A DNA stretch of 64,000 nt from JAWPMT01 sp965227935 (lineage in GTDB: Bacteria > Bacteroidota > Bacteroidia > Cytophagales > Cyclobacteriaceae), in assembly GCA_965227935.1 (NCBI GenBank), contig CBDDGS010000019.1:1612001-1676000 (forward strand). The letters run 5' to 3'. Position numbers and translations under genes: made by a program. The notes under the pieces were generated by a model, which did no database searches, was not told the origin of the DNA, and was given only the letters and a program-made list of their open reading frames with translations. Positions 16,421 to 24,890 of this stretch are shown here, piece by piece. Each line of letters opens with the position of its first letter. Position 1 is the stretch's first letter.

Positions 16421-16842
16421 TGCGATGGCCTGGCAGCGGGGCCCGGTGCGACACCCATTTGCTGCTTGTTTGGCATGCGAAAGAACAAAATCATTCGGTC
16501 TTGAAGAATTTAGTCTACCTTTGCATCTTTAAATGCAGGGTTAATTCTCTTTACTGGTCCGCCAAGACCATCTAATTAGTTCTTAAGCCTCCTTTAGAAC
16601 TAACAGATTATTTACCCTAAAATCCTTTACAACCGAATCTCCATCGTACTGTACATTGACGTAGGTCGCCACGTGACCTCCTCAGCATCCGGAATAGGCA
16701 TGGCCCTATCGTCCGTCGATATGTCGTGAGTAGCAATGCCGCGATCAGAGCGACTGACAATAGAGAGAGTCAAGTGTCTGAGGGTCCAAATGCCATCCGC
16801 GTTTGACGTCGGAGGCCGGTTATCAAAATTGCAAAAAGACAA
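16421..16842. other. Long leader region of the cold-shock cluster
   Basis: Together with repeat C this makes 556 gene-free bases after floA. From the predicted promoter (16494-16523) to the helicase ATG there would be an untranslated leader of about 310 bases. It contains a perfect 8-bp hairpin, TTAGTTCT (16576-16583) with AGAACTAA (16596-16603), whose 12-base loop holds CCTCC. No credible ORF is present. Long structured leaders are typical of cold-shock mRNAs, so a regulatory role is plausible but unproven. Confidence 0.5.
16494..16523 (+). promoter_or_regulatory. Candidate Bacteroidota promoter for the cold-shock cluster
   Basis: TACCTTTG at 16516-16523 matches the Bacteroidota -7 consensus TAnnTTTG exactly. 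TTC at 16494-16496, 19 bases upstream, is a weak match to the -33 TTG. The distance to the helicase start is long, leaving a ~310-base leader. Confidence 0.5.
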
Positions 16843-18015
16843 ATGAATCATACAAAGAAAAGAAGATCACGGCCTGCTAAGTCACGCAGGCGCAATGATA
16901 GACCCTCCGAGATCAATCCGGAGTCACTCGTAAAGAAAGGAACGCAGAGCGCGCCCAAGGCGCCATCAAAACCGGCCTGGTCGTACGCAGCAACTAACTT
17001 GCATGGCTCGCTCAAGGGCAACCTGTCGAAGTTGGGCTATACACACCCCACTCCTATCCAGGAACAGTGTCTGCAACCGGCCATTAAGGGTCGGGATATC
17101 CTTGGCGTAGCAGGTACTGGTACAGGCAAGACGGCGGCCTTTTTAATTCCTGTCGTTCAAAGATTGCACATCAATACTGGTAAGGCCCGTACGTTGGTCG
17201 TCGTACCCACACGCGAACTTGCCCTGCAGGTAGCAAAGGAGTTTGATGGTCTCACGAAAGGGACCAAGTTCCGATCCGCCACCTTCATCGGCGGGCGAAG
17301 TCTCAAGACAGACTTCAGCACTCTAAAAAAACACCATGATGTGGTGATCGGCACGCCCGGTCGACTGCTGGACCTCTACCGACAAGGGGCTTTGAAGCTT
17401 TCGGGATTTGGCACGTTCATCCTCGACGAGTTTGATCGTATGTTGGACATGGGCTTCCTGAACGATGTGCAAAAACTAATCGATGGTCTTACCGGCCGTC
17501 GGCAAACGCTCTTTTTCTCTGCGACAGTAGATAAGAAGCAGCAGCGCGTGATGGACGAGATATTGAGCCATCCTGTCAAGGTAATGATCGAGCAGGAAAA
17601 CAAACCAGCGGACTCCGTAGAGCAGGAAGTCATCAAGGTCGAGGCAGGCGCCAATAAGGTGGATTTGCTCTATAACCTGATCCAGGAGCAGGATTCTCCG
17701 AAGGTGCTCGTATTCGCTGAAACGAAACGAGTCGTCAACCAGGTCAGTAAGAAGTTGAGTCAGCGAGGTATCCGTTCAGATGTCATCCACGGGAACAAGT
17801 CGCAAAACTACCGGCAGAAGGCCCTGGCGGCATTCACTGCTGGTAAGGTGCAGGTACTGGTAGCCACCGACGTCGCCGCCCGCGGCATCGATGTCACGGA
17901 TGTGTCTCACGTGATCAATTATCAGATGCCCCAGACCATGGACAGCTACATCCACCGAATTGGGCGTACTGGCCGTGCCGGGAAGCAAGGAAGAGCGTAT
18001 ACCTTTGTAGACTAA
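16843..18015 (+). CDS. DEAD-box RNA helicase, RhlE-like, with DEFD motif II
   Basis: 390 residues. The basic N-terminus (KKRRSRPAKSRRRNDR) probably binds RNA. RecA domain 1 has the Q motif (GYTHPTPIQEQ), motif I AGTGTGKT (residues 90-97), PTREL, GG, TPGR, motif II as D195-E-F-D198 instead of DEAD, and SAT (226-228). RecA domain 2 has VLVFAETKR, ATDVAARGID and HRIGRTGR. There is no long C-terminal extension. The enzyme unwinds short RNA duplexes with ATP. It is followed 35 bases later by a cold-shock protein gene, suggesting a role in RNA remodelling at low temperature. Confidence 0.95.
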   Translation: MNHTKKRRSRPAKSRRRNDRPSEINPESLVKKGTQSAPKAPSKPAWSYAATNLHGSLKGNLSKLGYTHPTPIQEQCLQPAIKGRDILGVAGTGTGKTAAFLIPVVQRLHINTGKARTLVVVPTRELALQVAKEFDGLTKGTKFRSATFIGGRSLKTDFSTLKKHHDVVIGTPGRLLDLYRQGALKLSGFGTFILDEFDRMLDMGFLNDVQKLIDGLTGRRQTLFFSATVDKKQQRVMDEILSHPVKVMIEQENKPADSVEQEVIKVEAGANKVDLLYNLIQEQDSPKVLVFAETKRVVNQVSKKLSQRGIRSDVIHGNKSQNYRQKALAAFTAGKVQVLVATDVAARGIDVTDVSHVINYQMPQTMDSYIHRIGRTGRAGKQGRAYTFVD

Positions 18016-18050
18016 GGACAGAGAAGATATTAATTGTTAATACTATCGAT

Positions 18051-18242
18051 ATGAAAGAAGGAAAAGTGAAATTCTTCAACGAGAGCAAAGGCTTTGGTTT
18101 CATTGTGCCCTCTGATGGCAGCAAGGACGTTTTTGTTCACAAGAACAATGTAACTGGCTACATCACCGAAAATGACACCGTCCAGTTTGAAACTGAGATG
18201 AGTGAAAAGGGCATCAATGCTATCAATGTAGAGAAGGTGTAA
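18051..18242 (+). CDS. Cold-shock protein, CspA family
   Basis: 63 residues forming a single cold-shock domain that binds single-stranded RNA/DNA. RNP1 is KGFGFIV and RNP2 is VFVHKN, preceded by GKVKFFNESKG. The length is typical of the small CspA-like proteins. It lies 35 bases after the helicase gene, probably in one transcript, and is followed by a clear terminator. Confidence 0.96.
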   Translation: MKEGKVKFFNESKGFGFIVPSDGSKDVFVHKNNVTGYITENDTVQFETEMSEKGINAINVEKV

Positions 18243-18263
18243 GCCGAACGATCTCATTAGCTG

Positions 18264-18293
18264 GACCGTTGCATTAACAGCGGTCCTTTTTTA
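18264..18293 (+). terminator. Rho-independent terminator after the cspA-like gene
   Basis: GGACCG (18264-18269) pairs with CGGTCC (18282-18287), followed directly by a run of six T. It ends the helicase/cold-shock transcript; the next cold-shock-domain gene starts 32 bases later and needs its own promoter or readthrough. Confidence 0.85.
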
Positions 18294-18324
18294 TAACTTA
18301 AATTACTGTACTTTAAAGCACTCT

Positions 18325-18768
18325 ATGGCAAGATCACAAAACGCATTCAACAAAAAACAAAAAGAGAAAAATCGTCAACAGAAGAAGAAAGAGAAGCAAG
18401 AGCGAAAAGAAGAGCGCAGGGCGAATGCGCAAGCGGGCACACTGGAAAATATGATGGCCTACGTCGATGAGTATGGCAATATCCTTGATGCCCCACCAGA
18501 AGAAAAAGCTGAGAAGACTGACGCCTCGGAGATCGAGATTGGTATACCGAAGCGAGAAGACGAGCGCAACGTCGAGCGCCGGGGAAGGGTGAGTTTCTTC
18601 GATCACAACAAAGGCTACGGGTTCATCAATCAGGACGGCTCACAAGATCGGTTCTTTGTCCACATCAATGGCCTCAAGTCTCCTATCAAAGAAGGTGACA
18701 AGGTGTCCTTCAAAGCGCAGAAAGGCCAGAAAGGCATGGACGCCGTGGAAGTGACGGTGCTGAAGTAG
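18325..18768 (+). CDS. Cold-shock-domain protein with basic N-terminal extension
   Basis: 147 residues. The first ~35 residues are a strongly charged Lys/Gln/Arg/Glu helix (KKQKEKNRQQKKKEKQERK), followed by an acidic linker. A C-terminal cold-shock domain (about 85-147) has RNP1 KGYGFIN and RNP2 RFFVHI. This arrangement is common in Bacteroidota next to DEAD-box helicase genes. The basic tail probably adds nonspecific RNA affinity. It is separated from the cspA-like gene by a terminator, so it may be expressed partly on its own. Confidence 0.92.
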   Translation: MARSQNAFNKKQKEKNRQQKKKEKQERKEERRANAQAGTLENMMAYVDEYGNILDAPPEEKAEKTDASEIEIGIPKREDERNVERRGRVSFFDHNKGYGFINQDGSQDRFFVHINGLKSPIKEGDKVSFKAQKGQKGMDAVEVTVLK

Positions 18769-18821
18769 AATCTGAAACCTGTACTTACCTCTCAACGTCA
18801 TCCTAGAGCCTGAGCGTCCTA

Positions 18822-20189
18822 TCAGTTACCCGTCAAGGTGATTTCCATCGGCTGTGATTTGCCACTAGCGGCAGTCTTGATGAGGATGGCACCTTTTTGT
18901 GTGTCGCCACCTTGTGGAGTGAAACGGATCTGGAGTGAAACACTACTGCTGGGGGTCAGCAAATAAGGAAGATCGTAGGGGAACTCTACCGTAAAGGCAC
19001 TATGTGTGGGAACAATATAAGGAATGAGAATGCCCTGATTGCCTTCCCCGTGACTGAGGGTTAATGTCTTCGATGATCCGTCTGTTGCCGATTCAAAAAC
19101 GTAACTATCGGCAGAGGCACTCAAGCGCCCGGCAGTTAGGGGTTCGTTGGGAACACTACTACCCCCTTCAAGCCTGAGCTTCTCAAGCGAATTGAGTTCC
19201 GGAGAGCCACCGCGGTTACCGCAACCTGCGGCGATGTACAGGGCGTCTTCCACCATGGTCACCTGCGTGCCGTGTCTGCCCCTTTCCAACCTGGGTAATG
19301 CCCGCCAGCTTCCGCTCTCGATATTCAAGGCTTCCACCTCAGCATGCGCGGCCACCTGGCTGCCACTCTCTCCACCTATCACTATCACCTCATTGCCGAC
19401 AGTCGTGGCAGCACAACCCGCTCGCTGTGTAGGGATGTCGCCGGCAGGAGATGGCAATGTTCTCCAGGACTCTGTGTTGAAGTCAAATACATCCGTCTCG
19501 GCGATGGTTGCCTCGAAACCCTGCCCCTGATATCCCGATCTCCTCCCTCCTGCCACCACCAATTGGTCCCCGACCAGGGCGGCCTGAAAGTGATCCCGAG
19601 CACGTGGTGCATTAGGGAGTTCCTCCCAGGTATTGGTTTTCGGATCATACACATCAAACCATGGGACCCAGCCTGACGTGTGCCCATTGATGATCCCACA
19701 GACGAGGTAGATCTTGTCATTGTAAACAACAGCACCCGCGGCGCCTCTTTGCCTGTGCGCAGGGATCATTGGCCCTATCATCCAGATGTCTTGCAGTGGG
19801 TCATAGATAAGTATATGCGATAGCGGCGTCTCGGAGGGCCAGCCGCCAACCAGCGCTCCCACCACGTAGATGAAGCCATGATAGTTGACAGCCTGGAAAT
19901 GCGAGAACTCTACTGGAGCGCTTGCTCCCTCCGACCACTCCTCTGTAGCAGGGTCAAATATGGCAACGGGTTTGATGCCTCGGCCTCCCAACAAATACAA
20001 CTTGTCGCCAACTTTGACAAAGGCATTTTCATGTCGCTTCACAGCCTTTTGTTCGGTAGTGACCGTTTGCCACGCCTCCTGCGCATAGACAGTGTCTGGG
20101 GAGAAAAGACTAATGAGACCAACAAGAACTGAGAGCAGAAAAGTGGGTGCCTGAGGTAGTTTCATAAGTTGGGTAGAGACTGTGATCAA
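18822..20189 (-). CDS. Secreted kelch-repeat protein
   Basis: 455 residues. The N-terminal signal segment lies within residues 1-36 (MKLPQAPTFLLSVLVGLISL through TVYAQ). At least five kelch motifs follow between about 45 and 335 (for example KLYLLGGRG, FIYVVGALVGG, KIYLVCGII, QLVVAGGRR, EVIVIGGES), forming a beta-propeller. A C-terminal beta-sandwich (VSLQIRFTPQGGDTQKGAIL) resembles abnormal-spindle/Hydin-type domains. It probably binds a ligand or protein outside the cytoplasm; no enzymatic residues are evident. The real start may be the inner ATG (MKLPQAP). A TACCTTCG box on the minus strand (20213-20206) may be its -7 promoter element. No operon partner. Confidence 0.85.
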   Translation of the reverse strand: MITVSTQLMKLPQAPTFLLSVLVGLISLFSPDTVYAQEAWQTVTTEQKAVKRHENAFVKVGDKLYLLGGRGIKPVAIFDPATEEWSEGASAPVEFSHFQAVNYHGFIYVVGALVGGWPSETPLSHILIYDPLQDIWMIGPMIPAHRQRGAAGAVVYNDKIYLVCGIINGHTSGWVPWFDVYDPKTNTWEELPNAPRARDHFQAALVGDQLVVAGGRRSGYQGQGFEATIAETDVFDFNTESWRTLPSPAGDIPTQRAGCAATTVGNEVIVIGGESGSQVAAHAEVEALNIESGSWRALPRLERGRHGTQVTMVEDALYIAAGCGNRGGSPELNSLEKLRLEGGSSVPNEPLTAGRLSASADSYVFESATDGSSKTLTLSHGEGNQGILIPYIVPTHSAFTVEFPYDLPYLLTPSSSVSLQIRFTPQGGDTQKGAILIKTAASGKSQPMEITLTGN

Positions 20190-20330
20190 TCATGACGAAG
20201 GTAGTCACTCACAAGCACTTTCTTCGGAAGGATGGGCAGTTGCTTGGAATTGCTGCCAGATGATAAAGCACCTTTGACCCGTTGCTTCGCCAGGCCACGG
20301 CCAACATCACGAAACTACCTGTCCAGACCT

Positions 20331-21185
20331 TCAGCATTCTTCCCCCCACCCAAACCTGCCCCCATGCTCTAGCACCACATAAGGCTGACCGGCTGCTTTG
20401 GCGGCGTGCTCAAATACTGCAGGGTCTTCCGTGTTGAAGGCAAACATGTGGTAATGGCATGGGATGACCGTGTTTGCACCGATGGTCTGTGCCATGGCGA
20501 CTGCCTCTTCGGGATTGAGGTTGCCGGCGACCCGGCGTTCAGGTTTGTTGCCGTTGATTGGCAGTAGGGCCACGTCGATATCAAACGGTGACAACGCGTC
20601 GATGATCTCCTGGTGCCAAAGGGTATCGCCACTGTGGTAGATGGCAAATGGACCAAACTCGAACACGTAGCCCATGAATTTGCAATGGCCATCCGCATCA
20701 GTCTCCAGTTCGTTGTGCGCGGCAGGTATCCCATGGATCGTGATATCCTTGATCTGCACGCTCTTGCCCCTATTTAGGCCCTGCGGATAGTTTGCATTGC
20801 ATTTCACACGGTCTGCAACAAAGGCACGATTGGCTTCCGGAATGATGAATTGGATGTCAGGGTTCCGCTCCAAAATGGGTTGGATCGTGTGGGCATCGAG
20901 GTGGTCGGTATGGTTGTGACTGGAGGTGATGATGTCGATGAAATCGAGCTTGTCGGGCGTGACGACCTGCTCCGACATTCGGACGTGAGGTTTGTCGGTT
21001 GGGGCGTATTTGACAGTCAGCGAATCCGACAGGTATGGGTCGATCAGGACATGCCGACCATTCCAGCGCATCAGGTATCCGCTTTGGCCCAGCCACCACA
21101 GTTCGAATCGGTTCGGGTCTTGCCAGCCGGATCGTATTTCATTGATCAGTTCGTCGTCTTTGCAAACAGCTTGAATGAGCTCCAT
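20331..21185 (-). CDS. MBL-fold metallo-hydrolase, UlaG-like
   Basis: 284 residues of the metallo-beta-lactamase superfamily. The metal site SHNHTDHLD (HxHxDH) is intact, with further candidate ligands in YHSGDTLWH and PCHYHMFA. WLGQSGYLMRW at the N-terminus and the layout resemble UlaG/UPF0173-type lactonases or phosphodiesterases. It is the last gene of the five-gene operon headed by the SDR gene, so it probably acts on a sugar-derived lactone or phosphodiester (inference). I use the inner ATG (MELIQAV), which removes a 20-base overlap with the upstream gene and leaves 4 bases between them. Confidence 0.85.
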   Translation of the reverse strand: MELIQAVCKDDELINEIRSGWQDPNRFELWWLGQSGYLMRWNGRHVLIDPYLSDSLTVKYAPTDKPHVRMSEQVVTPDKLDFIDIITSSHNHTDHLDAHTIQPILERNPDIQFIIPEANRAFVADRVKCNANYPQGLNRGKSVQIKDITIHGIPAAHNELETDADGHCKFMGYVFEFGPFAIYHSGDTLWHQEIIDALSPFDIDVALLPINGNKPERRVAGNLNPEEAVAMAQTIGANTVIPCHYHMFAFNTEDPAVFEHAAKAAGQPYVVLEHGGRFGWGEEC

Positions 21186-21189
21186 ACCA

Positions 21190-22218
21190 TCAAAGGGATC
21201 TGCGCACATTCTCTGCGCCTTGTACCATGTTGGTCAATTTCTTTTTGGCAGCCCATCGTGCCGTCTGACTGAGGCCACAATCAGGCGCCACCGACAAACG
21301 GTCCGGTGCAACGTGCTCAAGGCATTGTCTGATGCATTGCTCTACGTTTTCCACCGTTTCGATGTAATAACTCTTGACATCGATGATGCCTACGGCCACA
21401 TCCATCCGCTCTGCAATCTTTGCGATGAGTTCCAACTCAGCATACTCCCGGTTGGCCATTTCCACATGCATCTCATCCACTTTGAAGTCTAGGAAATCAG
21501 GAAACATGGGTTTCAACTTCCTGTACCCCACTGCGTGTCCTTTGAAGTTGCCAAAGCAGAGGTGTGTGGATAGTCGACATTTCCCGACTACGGGTTCAAC
21601 CGTTCTGTTGAAAATGTCTACAAAGCGCTTGGTGTCTTCCTTGTAGGCGTAGCAGCTCATAGAGGGCTCATCCACAGTGATTTCCGTACAACCTGCCTCC
21701 ACCAACCGAACAAGCTCATCGCGAACGAGGGGGACCAATGCCTCCGTCACCGCGTACCTGTCGGCATAGTCCTCATTGGGGATGAGGCGACCTGATAATG
21801 TGAACGGACCAGGAACACTGGCTTTCAGGGTCGGTCCCGCAGGGGCTAATCGCTTCAGTCTATTGAACTCCTCGACGGCTCCCAGTCCGTTGGGTGCTTC
21901 GATAAGGCCGGTGATGCGGTGCTTGCCACGCTGATCGTGGGCGGGTGGACCGAATACCCGGATGCGATCGGCATTTTGCTCGATGCCGGTCAAGAAGCCG
22001 TAAAACGACAGGTTGAAATCAAATCGCGTCTGCTCTCCGTCTGTAATGACATCCAACCCGGCCGTTGTTTGGTCGTGAATGGCGGTGACAACTGCATCTT
22101 CCTGCATTTCACTGATCTCATCGCGCCCGAATTCCTCCAGGTGTTGACTGGAATATTCCAGCCATGAGGGGAAGGGATAGCTTCCAATGACGGTGGTGCG
22201 AATAGGTCGGCTCTTCAT
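21190..22218 (-). CDS. MetE C-terminal-domain-like protein (cobalamin-independent methionine synthase family)
   Basis: 342 residues, equivalent only to the catalytic C-terminal barrel of MetE (full MetE is about 750). The zinc-binding set is visible: H219 and C221 (THLCFGN), a Glu in VDEMHVEM around 249-253, and C314 (APDCGL). TTVIGSYPFP and DEPSMS are the usual homocysteine/folate barrel signatures. Stand-alone versions of this family include core methionine synthases and thiol methyltransferases, and the present substrate is unknown. Its place between a SIS isomerase and an MBL hydrolase in a sugar-type operon is unexpected. It lies 7 bases downstream of the SIS gene. Confidence 0.85.
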   Translation of the reverse strand: MKSRPIRTTVIGSYPFPSWLEYSSQHLEEFGRDEISEMQEDAVVTAIHDQTTAGLDVITDGEQTRFDFNLSFYGFLTGIEQNADRIRVFGPPAHDQRGKHRITGLIEAPNGLGAVEEFNRLKRLAPAGPTLKASVPGPFTLSGRLIPNEDYADRYAVTEALVPLVRDELVRLVEAGCTEITVDEPSMSCYAYKEDTKRFVDIFNRTVEPVVGKCRLSTHLCFGNFKGHAVGYRKLKPMFPDFLDFKVDEMHVEMANREYAELELIAKIAERMDVAVGIIDVKSYYIETVENVEQCIRQCLEHVAPDRLSVAPDCGLSQTARWAAKKKLTNMVQGAENVRRSL

Positions 22219-22225
22219 AATGTAG

Positions 22226-23020
22226 TTACTTATTCCCTAGGTTTTCATAAAGACGTGCCATGCGCTGCGCATGCTCGTCATAAGCAGATTCAAATAATTC
22301 GACGGCCCGCTCCTCTCCCACTATTTTGCCGCTGCTCAGTACCTTCGGAGGCTGTCCATTCTCTACAAGGATCTTAGCGATTTCGGCCTTTAAGCAGTTG
22401 ACGAGCAGTACGCCCCCCACCGTGGATCCTGGAGATACCGGAGTGTCCAATCCCTCCAAGTTGATCATAGCATCTCCCAATGGCGCGCCTGTATCCAATA
22501 CGTAGTCGGCAAAGTCTGTGAGCTTCTTGCCATCCGATCTCTTCGATGTGCTTCCCTCTAAATGGAGACGACTCACCAAGGCGGCTACTTTGATGTTTCT
22601 CTTCTGGAACTCCTCAGCCATCTCAATGGGCACGACGTTGCAGCCACTGGAAGATATGACCAGGGCGGAATCCATCTCGTTTGTATCGAAATTCCGAAGG
22701 ATTCTGGCAGCCAGTCCCGGGACGTTTTCCAGAAACATGGCCTGTCGCTGACCATTGGCACCGACGACCAAATTGTGAAAGGAAAGCGAAAGCTCCACGA
22801 TCGGATTGAACCCCGGGAACGACCCGTAGCGAGGCCACATTTCTTCTACCATAATCCGACTGTGCCCTGATCCGAATAGGTGGACTACCCGTCCATTCAA
22901 AATGGAACGGGCAAATACCTGCGCGACTTCCTGAATAGTCGCCTCCTGCTTCTCAACTATTGTGATGATTTCTTGACCTTTCTCCAAATATGCTTTGGTG
23001 ACGCTCATTGATTGAATCAA
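22226..23020 (-). CDS. SIS-domain phosphosugar isomerase/binding protein (UPF0309-like)
   Basis: 264 residues with one sugar-isomerase domain. VVHLFGSGHSRIMVEEMWPR and SALVISSSGCNVVPIEMAEE supply the phosphosugar-binding loops. The sequence fits the UPF0309 branch rather than GlmS or MurQ, and the exact reaction of that branch is unknown. Its ATG overlaps the stop of the ROK kinase gene by 4 bases (ATGA), so the two are translationally coupled. The kinase presumably makes the phosphosugar this protein handles. Confidence 0.86.
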   Translation of the reverse strand: MIQSMSVTKAYLEKGQEIITIVEKQEATIQEVAQVFARSILNGRVVHLFGSGHSRIMVEEMWPRYGSFPGFNPIVELSLSFHNLVVGANGQRQAMFLENVPGLAARILRNFDTNEMDSALVISSSGCNVVPIEMAEEFQKRNIKVAALVSRLHLEGSTSKRSDGKKLTDFADYVLDTGAPLGDAMINLEGLDTPVSPGSTVGGVLLVNCLKAEIAKILVENGQPPKVLSSGKIVGEERAVELFESAYDEHAQRMARLYENLGNK

Positions 23021-23925
23021 TTTGTTGGATTATCTTTTGTTTTTGCAAATAACGCTGCGCCGATGCCCCCCGCATAATGACCGTGTTGGGCCAACGCCAC
23101 TTTCACTTGATTTCCTCCCGGTCGCCATTCGCAGTCGTCCATGAAAGCGGCCAATGGTTTCATCAGCGACTCCCCTGCCCCGGCTGCAATACCTCCGCCC
23201 AATACAATGACTTCTGGAGATAGAATGTTCGTCAATGAGGCCAGCGCCACCGCCAATTTCTGTACTGATTCGAGCCACCATGTCTTGGCGTTCTGATCAC
23301 CTGCCTCGTAGGCTTTTACGAGTTCCAGTACGCTCCCAAATTGACCGTCGGTCCTTTCACCGATGGAGAAGTTGCCGACACCATATTCAAGGCTTCCCGG
23401 CATGTTGGTCATCGTGGGCGGACCCTTGTAGTCGACCGTCATGTGCCCCACATGCCCGGCGCGTTGAAGATTGCCCTGGTAGAGTCGACCATCAGCGATG
23501 ATGCCACCGCCGACTCCCGTGCCCAGTGTTAGCATCAACAGATGCCGGAAGCCTGCTGAGCGGTAGTACGTCTCATATTCCGCCAGGCACGCAGAATGCC
23601 CATCGTTGAGCGCCCAAACCTCGCGGTTGAGTTCCGTGCTCCAATCATGGTTTTCTATGCCTTGAAGTCGCTCTGGCATGTACAGTGTCATGCGGTTGTC
23701 AGCATCTACCAATCCCGGTGCGGAAATGCCACACTTCAAGCGATCGCTATCTCCATTGGCAAACTCGTGGGTCTTCTGTTCAATGATGTCACGGATCTTG
23801 CCTTTCCAAATCGCGCCTTCTCCGTCCTCTGTTGGGGACTCCTCTTGCTGGACGACTTGGCCAGTGCCATCTATCACAACAGCTTTGATCATCGTACCGC
23901 CGATATCGATGCCCAGGTAGTTCAT
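23017..23925 (-). CDS. ROK family sugar kinase, lacking the zinc cysteine motif
   Basis: 302 residues. DIGGTMIKA at the N-terminus binds ATP phosphate, and LTLGTGVGGGIIADG and SPEVIVLGGGIAAG are standard ROK segments. The catalytic Asp lies in WALNDGHSA. The CxCGxxGCxE zinc motif, typical of many ROK kinases and repressors, is missing; the corresponding stretch reads NMPGSLEYGVG. There is no N-terminal HTH, so it is an enzyme and not a repressor. Substrates of such kinases include glucose, allose, N-acetylglucosamine and N-acetylmannosamine; which one is used here is not decidable. It is cotranscribed with the SIS gene. Confidence 0.88.
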   Translation of the reverse strand: MNYLGIDIGGTMIKAVVIDGTGQVVQQEESPTEDGEGAIWKGKIRDIIEQKTHEFANGDSDRLKCGISAPGLVDADNRMTLYMPERLQGIENHDWSTELNREVWALNDGHSACLAEYETYYRSAGFRHLLMLTLGTGVGGGIIADGRLYQGNLQRAGHVGHMTVDYKGPPTMTNMPGSLEYGVGNFSIGERTDGQFGSVLELVKAYEAGDQNAKTWWLESVQKLAVALASLTNILSPEVIVLGGGIAAGAGESLMKPLAAFMDDCEWRPGGNQVKVALAQHGHYAGGIGAALFAKTKDNPTN

Positions 23926-23976
23926 TGACCAAAAATCAGATTGGTTGCGTTCGCGTCGCTGATTGTATGGCTGTGT

Positions 23977-24765
23977 TTAGCCCGCATACTGTCCCTCGCT
24001 TAAGCCCCATGCGCCATCGACGGCGAGCACCTGGCCAGTGATGAATCGTGAATCCGGGTGCAAAAACATCAGTACCGCACTATTGATATCCTCAGGCGCA
24101 CCTGGGCGACCACCATCCAGTGGCTGCTTCGATTGGATGAATTGCATGATGGCTTCATCCCCCAAAGCCCGCTGGGCCATTGGCGTGGCGAATAAGCCTG
24201 GTGCAATCACATTTACGCGAATGTTGTTGGCAGCGTAGTGCGCGGCTATTGATTTGGAAAAACCGATGATGGCTGATTTGGCCGCCGCATAAGCATGTGT
24301 CGTGAAGTATCGCGGTGACGGAGAATATCCCAAAACCGAACCCATGTTGAGAATGGCTCCGGAGACCTTACGCTTTAGAAAGTACCTCACCATCGCTTGA
24401 TTGGACAGCATGACGGAGGTGAGATTGAGTTCCAGCGTCATATTCCACCCCTCCAGCGTCATTTGATCCAATGGGCCATCACCCCATTTTCTTCCACTTC
24501 CCCCTGCGACATGAAACAGCCCATTGATGTGCCCGAATTGCTCATGCGCTTTGTCTATAGCTGTCTTGATGGTTTGAGGATCCCTCGCGTCCCCCTCGAG
24601 GGATACGGCCTGGGTCCCCAGCGTCTGCTGTGCCTGATGACATCCATCAGCGTCCGGGCCTATAACCAGAACATTCGCTCCATGGCTCCGGAGTGCAGCG
24701 GCTGCCGAAAGGCCTATACCCGCGGTACCGCCCATGATGATATAGGTGGAGCCTCTAAAGTCCAT
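23977..24765 (-). CDS. Short-chain dehydrogenase/reductase (SDR)
   Basis: 262 residues, classical SDR. The NAD(P)-binding motif appears as GGTAGIGLSAA, followed by HVAGGSGR. The catalytic Ser is in LNMGSVLGYSPS and the YxxxK pair in AYAAAKSA. The C-terminus ends VDGAWGLSEGQYAG. It is the first gene of the operon running to 20331, directly downstream of a promoter overlapped by a 16-bp palindrome. It likely oxidises or reduces a sugar or polyol; the substrate is unknown. Confidence 0.9.
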   Translation of the reverse strand: MDFRGSTYIIMGGTAGIGLSAAAALRSHGANVLVIGPDADGCHQAQQTLGTQAVSLEGDARDPQTIKTAIDKAHEQFGHINGLFHVAGGSGRKWGDGPLDQMTLEGWNMTLELNLTSVMLSNQAMVRYFLKRKVSGAILNMGSVLGYSPSPRYFTTHAYAAAKSAIIGFSKSIAAHYAANNIRVNVIAPGLFATPMAQRALGDEAIMQFIQSKQPLDGGRPGAPEDINSAVLMFLHPDSRFITGQVLAVDGAWGLSEGQYAG

Positions 24766-24859
24766 TTTGATTCGCTTGACGAAGCATTGGATTCAGATGT
24801 TGAGGAGCTACTAAGGATGTGGTGAGTTGCATCATTGGGTGTCGGTCGGGTCTTGAAGC

Positions 24860-24890
24860 TAAAGGTACAATGTGCTACTTGTACGTACAA
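24860..24890 (-). promoter_or_regulatory. Promoter of the SDR-ROK-SIS operon
   Basis: On the minus strand TTG (24890-24888), a 20-base spacer and TACCTTTA (24867-24860) match the Bacteroidota pattern TTG/N19-20/TAnnTTTG with one change in the last base. The SDR start codon is about 95 bases downstream. The -33 TTG lies inside the operator palindrome. Confidence 0.6.

Noticed and set aside
16627..16851. 74-codon ORF on the minus strand in the cold-shock leader
   Set aside because: It lies opposite the predicted leader and into the helicase start, with no recognisable sequence or promoter.
21190..22218. Riboswitch (SAM or cobalamin) for the MetE-like gene
   Set aside because: Only 7 bases separate it from the upstream gene, leaving no room for a riboswitch.
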